Origin: Microbacterium festucae
GTDB lineage: Bacteria > Actinomycetota > Actinomycetes > Actinomycetales > Microbacteriaceae
Direction: 5' to 3'
NCBI RefSeq assembly: GCF_025421715.1
Contig: NZ_JAOEFC010000001.1
Coordinates: 248,001 to 312,000 of the forward strand
Length of the DNA stretch: 64,000 nucleotides
Positions 35,911 to 43,568 of the stretch are shown here, in pieces. A program made the translations under genes and the position numbers. The stretch's first letter is position 1; the number at the start of each line of letters is the position of its first letter. Below the pieces are notes generated by a model. It was not told the DNA's origin. It did not search any database and worked only from the letters and a program-made list of their open reading frames with translations.

Positions 35911-37083
35911 TCAGAGGGCGGCGTAGGCGGCGTGGAGGTAGGCGACGGTGCGGGGTCCGGCGAGCAGGCCGGGCTGCATGCGGTTCATCACATACGCGAA
36001 CGTCACGCCGCGGTCGACGTCGGCGGTGACGATCGACCCGCCCCACCCGCCCCAGAAGGCCACGCGGCCCTCGGGGATGTAATCGGTCGTCCCCGGCTGG
36101 CGCAGACCCCAGCCGAGCCCCCACCGCAGCGGGATGCCGAGCACGAGGTCGATCCCCTCCTGCGGGTCGCGGAAGAGGCGGTCGACCGTCTCGGGTCGCA
36201 CCACGCGGATGCCGTCCACCTCACCGCGCCCCGAGACGACGGCGTTGAGCCGTGCGACCGCCCGGGCGTTGGCCTGGCCGCCCGCGCCGCCGACGCCGGC
36301 GCCGCGCCAGGCGCGCGTCCAGGTGTCTTCGGCACGCAGCACCGGGCCGGTGAAGGTGCGGAACGCGGGGGTGCCCGGCTGCAGCGGCAGGTCGACGGCC
36401 GGCGGCGGCACGACGTCGCTCACCCGGTGGTCCTCGCCCTCCGGCAGCCCGAACCAGAAGTCGGCGCCGAGCGGGCCGGCCAGCTCATCGGCGACGAACG
36501 CGCCCAGCGACCGGCCGTCGACGGCGCGCACGAGGCCGTGCACGAGGTGCCCGTAGTCGAGCAGGTGGTAGCCGCTGGCAGCGCCGGCCGGCCACCACGG
36601 CGCCTGCGCGGCGAGGCGCTCGGCGGCCGCGTCGACGTCGAGGATGTCGGCACCGGTGACCGGCTGATCCCAGCCCGACACCCCGGAGGCGTGCTGCAGC
36701 ACGTGGCGCACGAGCACGTCCTGCTTGCCGGCGGCGGCGAACGCGGGCCAGTAGTGGGCGACGGGACGGTCGGGGTCGAGCCGGCCGCGGTCGATGAGCA
36801 CGAGAGCCGCCAGCGCCGACACCGTCTTCGACAGCGACCACACCGTCGTCAGGGTGTCGCGGCGCCAGGGGCGGGTGCGGGCGGGGTCGGCCCAGCCGCC
36901 CCAGAGGTCGACGACGGGCCTCCCGTCGACGAGCACGCAGAGCGAGCCGCCGAGGTCGGCGCCGGAGGCGAGGTTCTCGCGGAAGAGGTCGCGGAGCGGG
37001 GTGAACCGGTCGTCGGCGTGGCCCTCGACGTCAGCGTCGAGAGGGGCGCCCGAGGATCCGGCGGCGATGACGTGATCCGACAT
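35911..37083 (-). CDS. Serine hydrolase, beta-lactamase class C / family VIII esterase type
   Basis: This 390-residue protein has the SxxK catalytic motif as Ser83-Leu-Ser-Lys86 (TTVWSLSKTVSAL), a tyrosine motif in LLDYGHLVHGL and a late WGGWGG segment. There is no signal peptide, so it acts in the cytosol. Family VIII members hydrolyse esters, lactones and amides rather than beta-lactams. Its promoter overlaps a CATACCG-type operator shared with the divergent alcohol dehydrogenase, which ties it to the fatty/hydroxy-acid regulon. Confidence 0.88.
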   Translation of the reverse strand: MSDHVIAAGSSGAPLDADVEGHADDRFTPLRDLFRENLASGADLGGSLCVLVDGRPVVDLWGGWADPARTRPWRRDTLTTVWSLSKTVSALAALVLIDRGRLDPDRPVAHYWPAFAAAGKQDVLVRHVLQHASGVSGWDQPVTGADILDVDAAAERLAAQAPWWPAGAASGYHLLDYGHLVHGLVRAVDGRSLGAFVADELAGPLGADFWFGLPEGEDHRVSDVVPPPAVDLPLQPGTPAFRTFTGPVLRAEDTWTRAWRGAGVGGAGGQANARAVARLNAVVSGRGEVDGIRVVRPETVDRLFRDPQEGIDLVLGIPLRWGLGWGLRQPGTTDYIPEGRVAFWGGWGGSIVTADVDRGVTFAYVMNRMQPGLLAGPRTVAYLHAAYAAL

Positions 37084-37089
37084 GTCGCA

Positions 37090-37095
37090 AGCATA
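37090..37095 (-). promoter_or_regulatory. -10 hexamer TATGCT, leaderless serine hydrolase
   Basis: On the minus strand TATGCT is 6 bases before the ATG at 37083 and overlaps the operator palindrome, so a bound repressor would block RNA polymerase. Confidence 0.6.
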
Positions 37096-37112
37096 CCGCC
37101 TGGTCGGTATGC
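37091..37112. promoter_or_regulatory. TetR-type operator GCATACCG-N6-CGGTATGC, site 1
   Basis: The 8-base arms are exact complements around CCTGGT. It covers -10 elements for both divergent genes (TATGCT on each strand). This is the best-matched of four related sites at 37091, 43509, 52445 and 55753. Confidence 0.75.
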
Positions 37113-37170
37113 TCGACAACACCCGCTCGCTCCGCGCGACACCGCGGGCGCATCCGACGAGGAGGTCCCG

Positions 37171-38277
37171 ATGCAGATCACCGGCGCCGTGCTGGAGCAC
37201 GACGACACCGCCCCCGCCTCGCACGCCTGGACTATCGGCCCGCTCGAGCTCGACGACCCCGGCGCGGGCGAGCTGCTCGTGCGCATCGAGGTCGCGGGCG
37301 TGTGCCACTCCGACCTCAGCGTGGTCGACGGCAGCCGCCGCCGCCCCCTGCCGATGCTGCTCGGCCACGAGGCCGCCGGCATCGTCGAGCGCACCGGCGA
37401 CGGCGTCGACGACCTCGCCCCCGGCACACGCGTGGTGATGACGTTCCTGCCGCGGTGCGGCCGGTGCGACGGATGCCGCACCGACGGCCGCCTGCCCTGC
37501 GCACCGGGGAGCGCGGCCAACGCCGCCGGCGAGCTCGTCGGCGGCGGCATCCGCCTGCACCGCCGCGACGCGCAGGGCCGCCCGCAGGCGGTGCGCCACC
37601 ACCTCGGGGTGAGCGGGTTCGCCACCCACGCCGTCGTCGACCGCACCTCGGTGGTGCCCGTGCCGGCCGACGTGCCCGCCGACGTCGCCGCCCTGCTCGG
37701 CTGCGCCGTGCTCACCGGCGGCGGCGCCGTGCTCAACGCCGGCCGCCCCGCACCCGGCGACCCGGTCGTGGTGGTGGGCCTGGGCGGCGTGGGCATGGCG
37801 GCGCTGCTCGTGGCCCGCGCCCTCGGGCACGACGTGATCGGCGTGGATGCCGTGGCCGCCAAGCTCGACCTCGCCCGGCAGCTGGGGGCCGCGGCGGCAT
37901 GGGAGCCGGGCGACGCCCTGGACCGCGGCGTGCGCGCCCCGGTCGTCGTGGAGGCGGCGGGCTCGGCCCGCGCGTTCGAGACGGCGCTGGCGCTCACCTC
38001 CCCCGGCGGCACCACCGTCACCGTCGGGCTGCCGGCGCCGGATGCCCGCGCCGCGGTGTCGCCGCTGACCCTCACCGCCGAGGCCCGCACCGTGATCGGC
38101 AGCTACCTCGGCTCGGCCGTTCCCGCCCGCGACATCCCCCGCTACGTCGACCTGTGGCGCCGCGGCCTGCTGCCGCTGGAGCGCCTCATCTCCGACCGCA
38201 TCACCCTCGCCGACCTGCCCGCGGCGATGGACCGCCTCGCCACCGGCGCCGCCCTGCGCCAGCTCATCGTCTTCTGA
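37171..38277 (+). CDS. Zinc-dependent alcohol dehydrogenase (MDR family)
   Basis: This 368-residue enzyme has catalytic zinc ligands Cys45 and His66-Glu67 (CHSDLS, GHEAAG), structural zinc cysteines 96, 99, 102 and 110 (CGRCDGCRTDGRLPC), and the NAD fold VVVVGLGGVGMAALL. It resembles class III-like NAD alcohol dehydrogenases. GAGGAGGT precedes the ATG. It lies downstream of operator site 1 and upstream of an SDR-MaoC pair, so it may oxidise the hydroxyl or alcohol of the pathway substrate. Confidence 0.9.
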   Translation: MQITGAVLEHDDTAPASHAWTIGPLELDDPGAGELLVRIEVAGVCHSDLSVVDGSRRRPLPMLLGHEAAGIVERTGDGVDDLAPGTRVVMTFLPRCGRCDGCRTDGRLPCAPGSAANAAGELVGGGIRLHRRDAQGRPQAVRHHLGVSGFATHAVVDRTSVVPVPADVPADVAALLGCAVLTGGGAVLNAGRPAPGDPVVVVGLGGVGMAALLVARALGHDVIGVDAVAAKLDLARQLGAAAAWEPGDALDRGVRAPVVVEAAGSARAFETALALTSPGGTTVTVGLPAPDARAAVSPLTLTAEARTVIGSYLGSAVPARDIPRYVDLWRRGLLPLERLISDRITLADLPAAMDRLATGAALRQLIVF

Positions 38278-38341
38278 GCCGGCCCGCATCCGCCCCGCCC
38301 CGACCCGCAGACCACCCGCAGACCGCCCCGAAAGGAACCCC

Positions 38342-39139
38342 ATGACCGGCACCCCCTCCCCCGACGCGACCCCCGAAGCGGCAGCGCCCGCGGCGCGCGT
38401 CGCCCTCGTCACCGGCGCCGCGCGCGGCATCGGCGCCGCCATCGCCCAGCGCCTGGCCGCCGACGGCCACGCGGTCGGCGTGCTCGACATCACCGCCGAC
38501 GCGTGCGGCGATACCGTGGCGGCCATCACCGCCGCCGGTGGCCGCGCCGTGGCGCTGGGCGCCGACGTCGCCGACGCGGCCGCGGTCGAGGCGGCCCTGT
38601 CCCGCCTCGTCGACGAGCTCGGCGCCCCCACGATCCTCGTCAACAACGCCGGCATCATCCGCGACAACCTGCTGTTCAAGATGACCGAGGACGACTGGGA
38701 TGCCGTGCTCTCGGTGCATCTGCGCGGCGCGTTCCTGGTCACCCGCGCCGTGCAGGCCCACATGGTCGCCGCCGGCTGGGGGCGCATCGTGAACCTGTCG
38801 TCGACCTCGGCGCTGGGCAACCGCGGCCAGGCCAACTACGCCGCCGCCAAGGCCGGGATGCAGGGCCTCACCAAGACGCTCGCGCTCGAGCTCGGCCGTT
38901 ACGGGGTCACCGCCAACGCGATCGCCCCGGGCTTCATCCAGACCGACATGACCCGGCAGACGGCCGCCCGCATCGGGGTGCCCTTCGACGAGTTCGTCGC
39001 CGCCGCCACCCGCGAGATCCCGGTGGGCCGGGCCGGCACCCCCGACGACATCGCCGCCGCCGCCGCATTCTTCTGCGCACCGGAGGCCGGCTTCGTGTCG
39101 GGTCAGGTGCTCTACGTGGCGGGAGGTCCGCGCGCATGA
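38342..39139 (+). CDS. SDR family oxidoreductase, FabG-like 3-ketoacyl reductase
   Basis: This 265-residue classical SDR has TGAARGIG, NNAGIIRDNLLFKM and the Ser-Tyr-Lys triad in NLSSTSALGNRGQANYAAAKAG. The NNAGIIRDNLLFKM sequence is typical of FabG/PhaB 3-ketoacyl-ACP/CoA reductases. Its stop overlaps the MaoC hydratase start as ATGA, so the two act on consecutive acyl-CoA intermediates. AAAGGA precedes the ATG. Confidence 0.88.
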   Translation: MTGTPSPDATPEAAAPAARVALVTGAARGIGAAIAQRLAADGHAVGVLDITADACGDTVAAITAAGGRAVALGADVADAAAVEAALSRLVDELGAPTILVNNAGIIRDNLLFKMTEDDWDAVLSVHLRGAFLVTRAVQAHMVAAGWGRIVNLSSTSALGNRGQANYAAAKAGMQGLTKTLALELGRYGVTANAIAPGFIQTDMTRQTAARIGVPFDEFVAAATREIPVGRAGTPDDIAAAAAFFCAPEAGFVSGQVLYVAGGPRA

Positions 39140-39609
39140 GCATCGAGATCGCCGACCCGCAGGCCCTGCCCGACGCCGTCGGCCGCACCGCCACCGGCGA
39201 CTGGTTCGAGGTCGACCAGTCGCGCATCGACGCGTTCGCCGCCGCCACCGAAGACCGGCAGTGGATCCACCTCGACGCCGAGCGCGCCGCGACCGGGCCC
39301 TTCGGGGGCACGATCGCCCACGGCTACCTCACGCTGTCGCTGCTGCCGCACCTCACCGACGGGCTGCTGCGGGTGCAGGGCCTGGCGATGGCCGTCAACT
39401 ACGGGCTCGACAAGGTGCGCTTCCTGCAGCCGGTGCGCGCGGGCTCGCGCGTGCGCGCGGTCACCGAGATCACCGCCGTGGATGCCGCCGGCGCGGGCCT
39501 CGGGGGCGCCCCGGCCTTCCGGGTGAGCGCACGCACGACGGTCGAGATCGACGGCGCCGATCGGCCCGCCCTCGTCGCCGAGACGATCGCGCTGCTCGTC
39601 GCCGCCTGA
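39136..39609 (+). CDS. MaoC-like (R)-specific enoyl-CoA hydratase
   Basis: This 157-residue hotdog-fold protein carries the hydratase-2 motif ATEDRQWIHLD (37-47), with the expected catalytic Asp/His, and GGTIAHGYLTLSLLP (58-72). It adds water to 2-enoyl-CoA to form (R)-3-hydroxyacyl-CoA, or runs the reverse. It is translationally coupled to the SDR upstream. Confidence 0.9.
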   Translation: MSIEIADPQALPDAVGRTATGDWFEVDQSRIDAFAAATEDRQWIHLDAERAATGPFGGTIAHGYLTLSLLPHLTDGLLRVQGLAMAVNYGLDKVRFLQPVRAGSRVRAVTEITAVDAAGAGLGGAPAFRVSARTTVEIDGADRPALVAETIALLVAA

Positions 39610-39633
39610 CCGGCATTCGCGGGCGCAACGGCG

Positions 39634-39672
39634 CCGGCGGATGCCGCGGCCCGAGGTCGCGGCATCCGCCGG
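39634..39672. terminator. Bidirectional hairpin between MaoC and thiolase genes
   Basis: CCGGCGGATGCCGCG (39634-39648) and CGCGGCATCCGCCGG (39658-39672) are perfect complements around a 9-base loop GCCCGAGGT. It uses the same GGATGCC/GGCATCC words as the hairpins at 1941 and 3671. Confidence 0.75.
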
Positions 39673-39692
39673 TGCGTCGCGTGGTCGCCGGT

Positions 39693-39705
39693 GGGGGGGG
39701 GGGGG
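39693..39705. repeat. Homopolymer of 13 G
   Basis: Thirteen G residues abut the stop codon of the thiolase gene (on its strand, TGA followed by C13). It is the longest homopolymer I noticed in the window. It is outside the coding frame. Confidence 0.9.
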
Positions 39706-40920
39706 TCAGACCCGCTCGATCACCATGGCCATCCCCTGCCCGCCGCCCACGCACATGGTCTCGAGGCCATAGCGACCGCCGACGGTGTTCAGGCCGTTGA
39801 TCAGGGTCGCGGTGATGCGGGCGCCGGTCATGCCGAACGGGTGGCCGACGGCGATGGCGCCGCCGTGCACGTTGAGCCGTTCGGGGTCGACGCCGAGCTC
39901 GCGCGCCGAGGGGAGGACCTGGGCGGCGAAGGCCTCGTTGATCTCGACGAGGTCGATGTCGTCGATCGTCAGCCCCGCGCGGGCGAGGGCGCGCTGCGAG
40001 GCCGCCACCGGCCCGAGCCCCATGATCTCGGGCGAGAGCCCCGACACCCCGGTCGACACGATCCGCGCCAGCGGCTGCAGGCCGAGCTCGTCGACCACCC
40101 GCTCCGAGACCACGACGACCGCCGCGGCGCCGTCGTTGAGCGGGCAGCAGTTGCCGGCGGTGACCGTGCCGTCGGGGCGGAACACCGGATCGAGCGCCGC
40201 GAGGGCCTCGACGGTGACCCCGGGGCGCGGCCCGTCGTCGGCGGCGACCACCGAGCCGTCGGCAAGGGTCACGGGCGTGATCTCGCGCGCCCAGAACCCC
40301 GCGGCGCCGGCCGCCTCGGCGCGCTGCTGCGAGCGGGCCGCGAACGCATCCTGGTCGGCGCGGGTCACGCCGCGCAGCTCGGCCACGTTCTCGGCGGTCT
40401 GCCCCATGGCGATGTACGGGTCGGGAAGGAGGCCGTCCGCGCGCGGATCGCACCACCCGGGCGTGCCGGCGGCGGTGCGCGCCGCCGAGCGGGCGAGCGC
40501 GTCGGCGAACCTCGGGTTGACGGCATCCGGCAGGTCGGACGCCCCCGCGGGGTAGCGAGAGACCGCCTCGACACCGGCCGAGACGAACACATCGCCCTCG
40601 CCGGCGCGGATGGCGTGGAAGGCCATGCGGGTGGTCTGCAGCGACGACGAGCAGTAGCGGTTGACGGTGGTGCCGGGCACCGCGTCCCACCCGAGCAGCA
40701 CCGACACGATGCGGGCCAGGTTGAACCCCTGCTCGCCGGCGGGCTGGCCGGTGCCCAGCAGCAGGTCGTCGATGCGGGCGGGGTCGAGGGCGGGCAGCTT
40801 CTCGAGCGCGGCGGCGACCATCTGGGCGGCGAGGTCGTCGGGGCGGATGTCGACGAGCGACCCCTTGCGGGCGCGGCCGATGGGCGAGCGGGCGGTGGCG
40901 ACGATGTAGGCCTCGGACAT
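39706..40920 (-). CDS. Acetyl-CoA acyltransferase (thiolase)
   Basis: This 404-residue thiolase has the nucleophile Cys90 in NRYCSSSLQ, the NEAFAAQ motif, the GHPFGMTGAR histidine and the C-terminal CVGGGQGMA cysteine. It cleaves 3-ketoacyl-CoA to acetyl-CoA and a shortened acyl-CoA. It follows an acyl-CoA dehydrogenase gene by 8 bases, giving the first and last beta-oxidation steps in one transcript. Confidence 0.93.
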   Translation of the reverse strand: MSEAYIVATARSPIGRARKGSLVDIRPDDLAAQMVAAALEKLPALDPARIDDLLLGTGQPAGEQGFNLARIVSVLLGWDAVPGTTVNRYCSSSLQTTRMAFHAIRAGEGDVFVSAGVEAVSRYPAGASDLPDAVNPRFADALARSAARTAAGTPGWCDPRADGLLPDPYIAMGQTAENVAELRGVTRADQDAFAARSQQRAEAAGAAGFWAREITPVTLADGSVVAADDGPRPGVTVEALAALDPVFRPDGTVTAGNCCPLNDGAAAVVVVSERVVDELGLQPLARIVSTGVSGLSPEIMGLGPVAASQRALARAGLTIDDIDLVEINEAFAAQVLPSARELGVDPERLNVHGGAIAVGHPFGMTGARITATLINGLNTVGGRYGLETMCVGGGQGMAMVIERV

Positions 40921-40928
40921 GGCGGACC

Positions 40929-42212
40929 TCACACGAACGCGGCGATGCCGGTGATCGCGCGCCCCACGATGAGCGAGTTCATGTCGTAGGTGCCCTCGAA
41001 CGTGAAGACGGCCTCGGCGTCGGCGAAGTACCGCGCCACGCTGTAGCCGGGCGGGATGTCGGCCTGCAGCTGTTCGTGCCCGCCGAGCTGGATGCCGTTG
41101 CCGCCGCAGATCTCGCGGGCGGCGGCGACGACCTCGCGCATGCGGGCGGTGACGAAGGCCTTGGCCAGCGCCGCCTGCTGGTCGGTCTGCGCGCCGTCGT
41201 CCTGCAGCTGCGAGACGCGCATGCACAGGGCGGTGGACGCGGTGATGGCCGCGAGGGCATCGGCGAGCTTCTGCTGCACGAGCTGGTACGAGGCGATGGG
41301 CTTGCCGAACTGCACGCGGTGGCGGGCGTAGGCGACCGCGCACTCGTAGGCGCCGACGGCGACCCCCAGCGCCTGCCAGGCGACGTCGGCGCGGGTGAGA
41401 CGCAGCACGACGGCGACGTCGCGGAAGCCGTGGATGCGCTGCAGCCGGTCGGATTCGGGCACGACCACGCCGTCCAGCACGATGTCGGCGTTCTCGACGG
41501 CGCGCAGCGACTGCTTGCGGGCGATCGTGGTGGCGTGGAAGCCCGGTGTCGGGGTGCGCACGAGGAAGCCCTTGACCTGGTCGTCGGCGACGTCGCGCGC
41601 CCAGATGACGACGACGTCGGCGAACGCGCCGTTGCCGATCCAGCGCTTCGCGCCGGTGAGCACCCATTCGTCGCCGCGCCGCTCGGCGGTGGTCTCCAGC
41701 CCCTTGGCGGTGTCGGAGCCGTGGCCCGGCTCGGTGAGCCCGAAGGCCGCGAGCTGCTCTCCGGCGGCGAGCTTCGGCATCCACTCGGCCTGCTGCTCCT
41801 CCGACCCGCCGACGGCGATGGCCGTCATCGCGAGGCCGGAGTGCACGCCGACGAACGTGGCGGTGGAGGGATCGGCACGCGAGATCTCCATGGCCACCCA
41901 GCCGCGGAACACGGCGCTGTTGTCGAAGTGGCGCGTCTGCGGGAAGGCGTTGGCGTACAGGCCGAGCTCGGCGATGCGCGGCACCAGGTGACGGGGGCTC
42001 TGCGCCCGCTCCCAGTGGTCGTCGGCGAAGGGGCGCACCTCGGTCTCGAGGAAGTGGCGGATGCCGGCGAGCGCGCGCTGCTCGGTGGGGGTGAGGGTCT
42101 GCTGGAAGCCGTAGAAGTCCGCGTCCAGCAGCGGGGCCGGCTCTGCGGCGAGGTGCGGGGTGGTGGGGTCGGGGGCGTGCGCTGCAACGCCCTCGCTCAG
42201 GGTGAACGTCAT
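40929..42212 (-). CDS. Acyl-CoA dehydrogenase (glutaryl-CoA dehydrogenase-like)
   Basis: This 427-residue FAD enzyme has AFGLTEPGHGSD, GAKRWIGNGAFADV and the catalytic Glu in FTFEGTYDMN near the C-terminus. The IGNG and EGT motifs place it with glutaryl-CoA dehydrogenase/ACX4-like members. It resembles the enzyme at 55892-57124. GGAGG lies before ATG 42212. The gene is divergent from a TetR regulator and cotranscribed with thiolase. Confidence 0.9.
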   Translation of the reverse strand: MTFTLSEGVAAHAPDPTTPHLAAEPAPLLDADFYGFQQTLTPTEQRALAGIRHFLETEVRPFADDHWERAQSPRHLVPRIAELGLYANAFPQTRHFDNSAVFRGWVAMEISRADPSTATFVGVHSGLAMTAIAVGGSEEQQAEWMPKLAAGEQLAAFGLTEPGHGSDTAKGLETTAERRGDEWVLTGAKRWIGNGAFADVVVIWARDVADDQVKGFLVRTPTPGFHATTIARKQSLRAVENADIVLDGVVVPESDRLQRIHGFRDVAVVLRLTRADVAWQALGVAVGAYECAVAYARHRVQFGKPIASYQLVQQKLADALAAITASTALCMRVSQLQDDGAQTDQQAALAKAFVTARMREVVAAAREICGGNGIQLGGHEQLQADIPPGYSVARYFADAEAVFTFEGTYDMNSLIVGRAITGIAAFV

Positions 42213-42283
42213 CGTGTCCTCCACGTCGTCGTCGATCGTGTGCCGGCGCGGGGCGCGCCTGACCCGAGTATGCATCATTGTGC

Positions 42284-42316
42284 GAGATGTTGCACGACAT
42301 TCTCGGAGACGTTGCA
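42284..42316. promoter_or_regulatory. Direct repeat GAGATGTTGCA / GAGACGTTGCA, candidate operator
   Basis: Two 11-base half-sites (42284-42294 and 42306-42316) differ by one base and lie in the divergent gap between the dehydrogenase and the TetR gene. The spacing of 22 bases places them on one face of the helix. It is a candidate binding site for the adjacent regulator. Confidence 0.5.
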
Positions 42317-42336
42317 GGAGCAAGGGGTCGCGGCGG

Positions 42337-42342
42337 TAGAGT
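42337..42342 (+). promoter_or_regulatory. -10 hexamer TAGAGT, leaderless TetR
   Basis: TAGAGT is 6 bases before the GTG start at 42349. Confidence 0.55.
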
Positions 42343-42348
42343 GCGAGC

Positions 42349-43002
42349 GTGACCACCGCCGCGCACACCGCCACCTCGCCCGCCCCGATCGGAGAGGTGG
42401 GCCTGGTCGCGGCGCCCTCGTGGCTGTCGACGCGGCTGCGCAGCGGCGAGCACCCCGACGTGGTGCGCGCGTTCGACCGCGCCCGCGCGGCCTTCATCGA
42501 CGGCCGCCGCATCGACATGGGCTCGCTCGCCGGCTCGCTCGGCATCGACCGCACGTCGCTGTTCCGGTGGGTCGGCAACCGTGATGCGCTGCTGAGCGAA
42601 GTGCTGTGGTCACTGGCTGTTCCCACGCTCGTGCAGGCCGAGCACGCCGCCACCTCCCCCGCCGGCGCCGAGCGCATCGCCGAGATCCTGGGACGGTTCG
42701 TCGACGACCTCATCACCGCCGAGTACTTCCGCCACTTCCTGCGCCGCGAACCGGCCCGCGCGCTGCGACTGCTCACCACGAAGGAGAGCCCGATCCAGCG
42801 ACGCTACGTGGCGACGGCCGAGTGGCTGATCGACCGCGAGCTCGGCGCCGAGCCGCTCGACGGGGCGATTGACGCGCACTCGCTGGCCTACCTGCTGGTG
42901 CGGGTGTCGGAGTCGTTCACCTACGCCGACCTCATCTCCGGCGACCAGCCCAGCGCACTGCGGGCCGGGCAGGCCTTCCGGCTGCTCCTGCGCGTGCCCT
43001 GA
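42349..43002 (+). CDS. TetR family regulator, QsdR-like
   Basis: This 217-residue protein starts at GTG. The HTH (FIDGRRIDMGSLAGSLGIDRTSLFRWVGNRDALLSEVLW) and the C-terminal domain (YFRHFLRREPARALRLLTTKESPIQRRYV, SLAYLLVRVSESFTYADLI) look like the QsdR type, which in Rhodococcus controls gamma-lactone catabolism; that match is from memory and moderate. It is divergent from the acyl-CoA dehydrogenase-thiolase operon and upstream of a thioesterase. Confidence 0.8.
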   Translation: MTTAAHTATSPAPIGEVGLVAAPSWLSTRLRSGEHPDVVRAFDRARAAFIDGRRIDMGSLAGSLGIDRTSLFRWVGNRDALLSEVLWSLAVPTLVQAEHAATSPAGAERIAEILGRFVDDLITAEYFRHFLRREPARALRLLTTKESPIQRRYVATAEWLIDRELGAEPLDGAIDAHSLAYLLVRVSESFTYADLISGDQPSALRAGQAFRLLLRVP

Positions 43003-43032
43003 CCCCGCATCCCATCCCACCCCGGAGGACCC

Positions 43033-43452
43033 ATGCCCGCCTACCGCGTGCGGATGCCGTTCGGCACCCGCTGGAACGACAACGACCAGTACGGCCACCT
43101 CAACAACACCGTCTACTACGAGGCGATGGACACCGCCGTGAACACCTGGATGATCCGCGCGGCGGGGCTCGATCCCCACGGCGGCGGCCCGATCGCCCTG
43201 TGCGCGGCCTCGTCGTGCGAGTTCCACGCCGCCACCGGCTTCCCGGCGGCCCTCGAGGTCGGGATCGCCGTGGAGCGCCTGGGCACCACCAGCATCACCT
43301 GGTCGCTGGGCATCCTCCCCGCCGGCGAAGACGGGCCGGTGGCGACGGGCAGGTTCACCCACGTGTTCGTCGACGCCATCGCCCGCACGCCCACCCCGAT
43401 CCCCGACGGCATCCGCGCCGCGGTCGAGCGCGAGCTCGCCGTCGCCGACTGA
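43033..43452 (+). CDS. Acyl-CoA thioesterase (4HBT hotdog)
   Basis: This 139-residue protein has the 4-hydroxybenzoyl-CoA thioesterase motif RWNDNDQYGHLNNTVYYEAMD, with Asp in the catalytic position. GGAGG precedes ATG 43033. It lies 30 bases after the TetR gene, so the two probably form a unit. It could release CoA from dead-end acyl-CoAs of the pathway. Confidence 0.88.
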   Translation: MPAYRVRMPFGTRWNDNDQYGHLNNTVYYEAMDTAVNTWMIRAAGLDPHGGGPIALCAASSCEFHAATGFPAALEVGIAVERLGTTSITWSLGILPAGEDGPVATGRFTHVFVDAIARTPTPIPDGIRAAVERELAVAD

Positions 43453-43508
43453 CCCGCGGCGGCCGGGCACGCTGTTCTTCCACCCCTCGTGCCCGCGCCG
43501 ATTCCGCA

Positions 43509-43528
43509 CATACCGACCATCCGGTATG
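43509..43528. promoter_or_regulatory. TetR-type operator CATACCG-N6-CGGTATG, site 2
   Basis: The 7-base arms are exact complements around ACCATC. TATGCT (43525-43530) overlaps its right arm as a -10. The kinase gene starts 40 bases downstream. Confidence 0.75.
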
Positions 43529-43568
43529 CTTGCGGTGGCGTCAGAGACGACGCCGGAGAGGCACGGCG

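Noticed and set aside
35911..37083. Secreted beta-lactamase
   Set aside because: There is no signal peptide and the context is fatty/hydroxy-acid catabolism; a cytosolic esterase-type enzyme is more likely.
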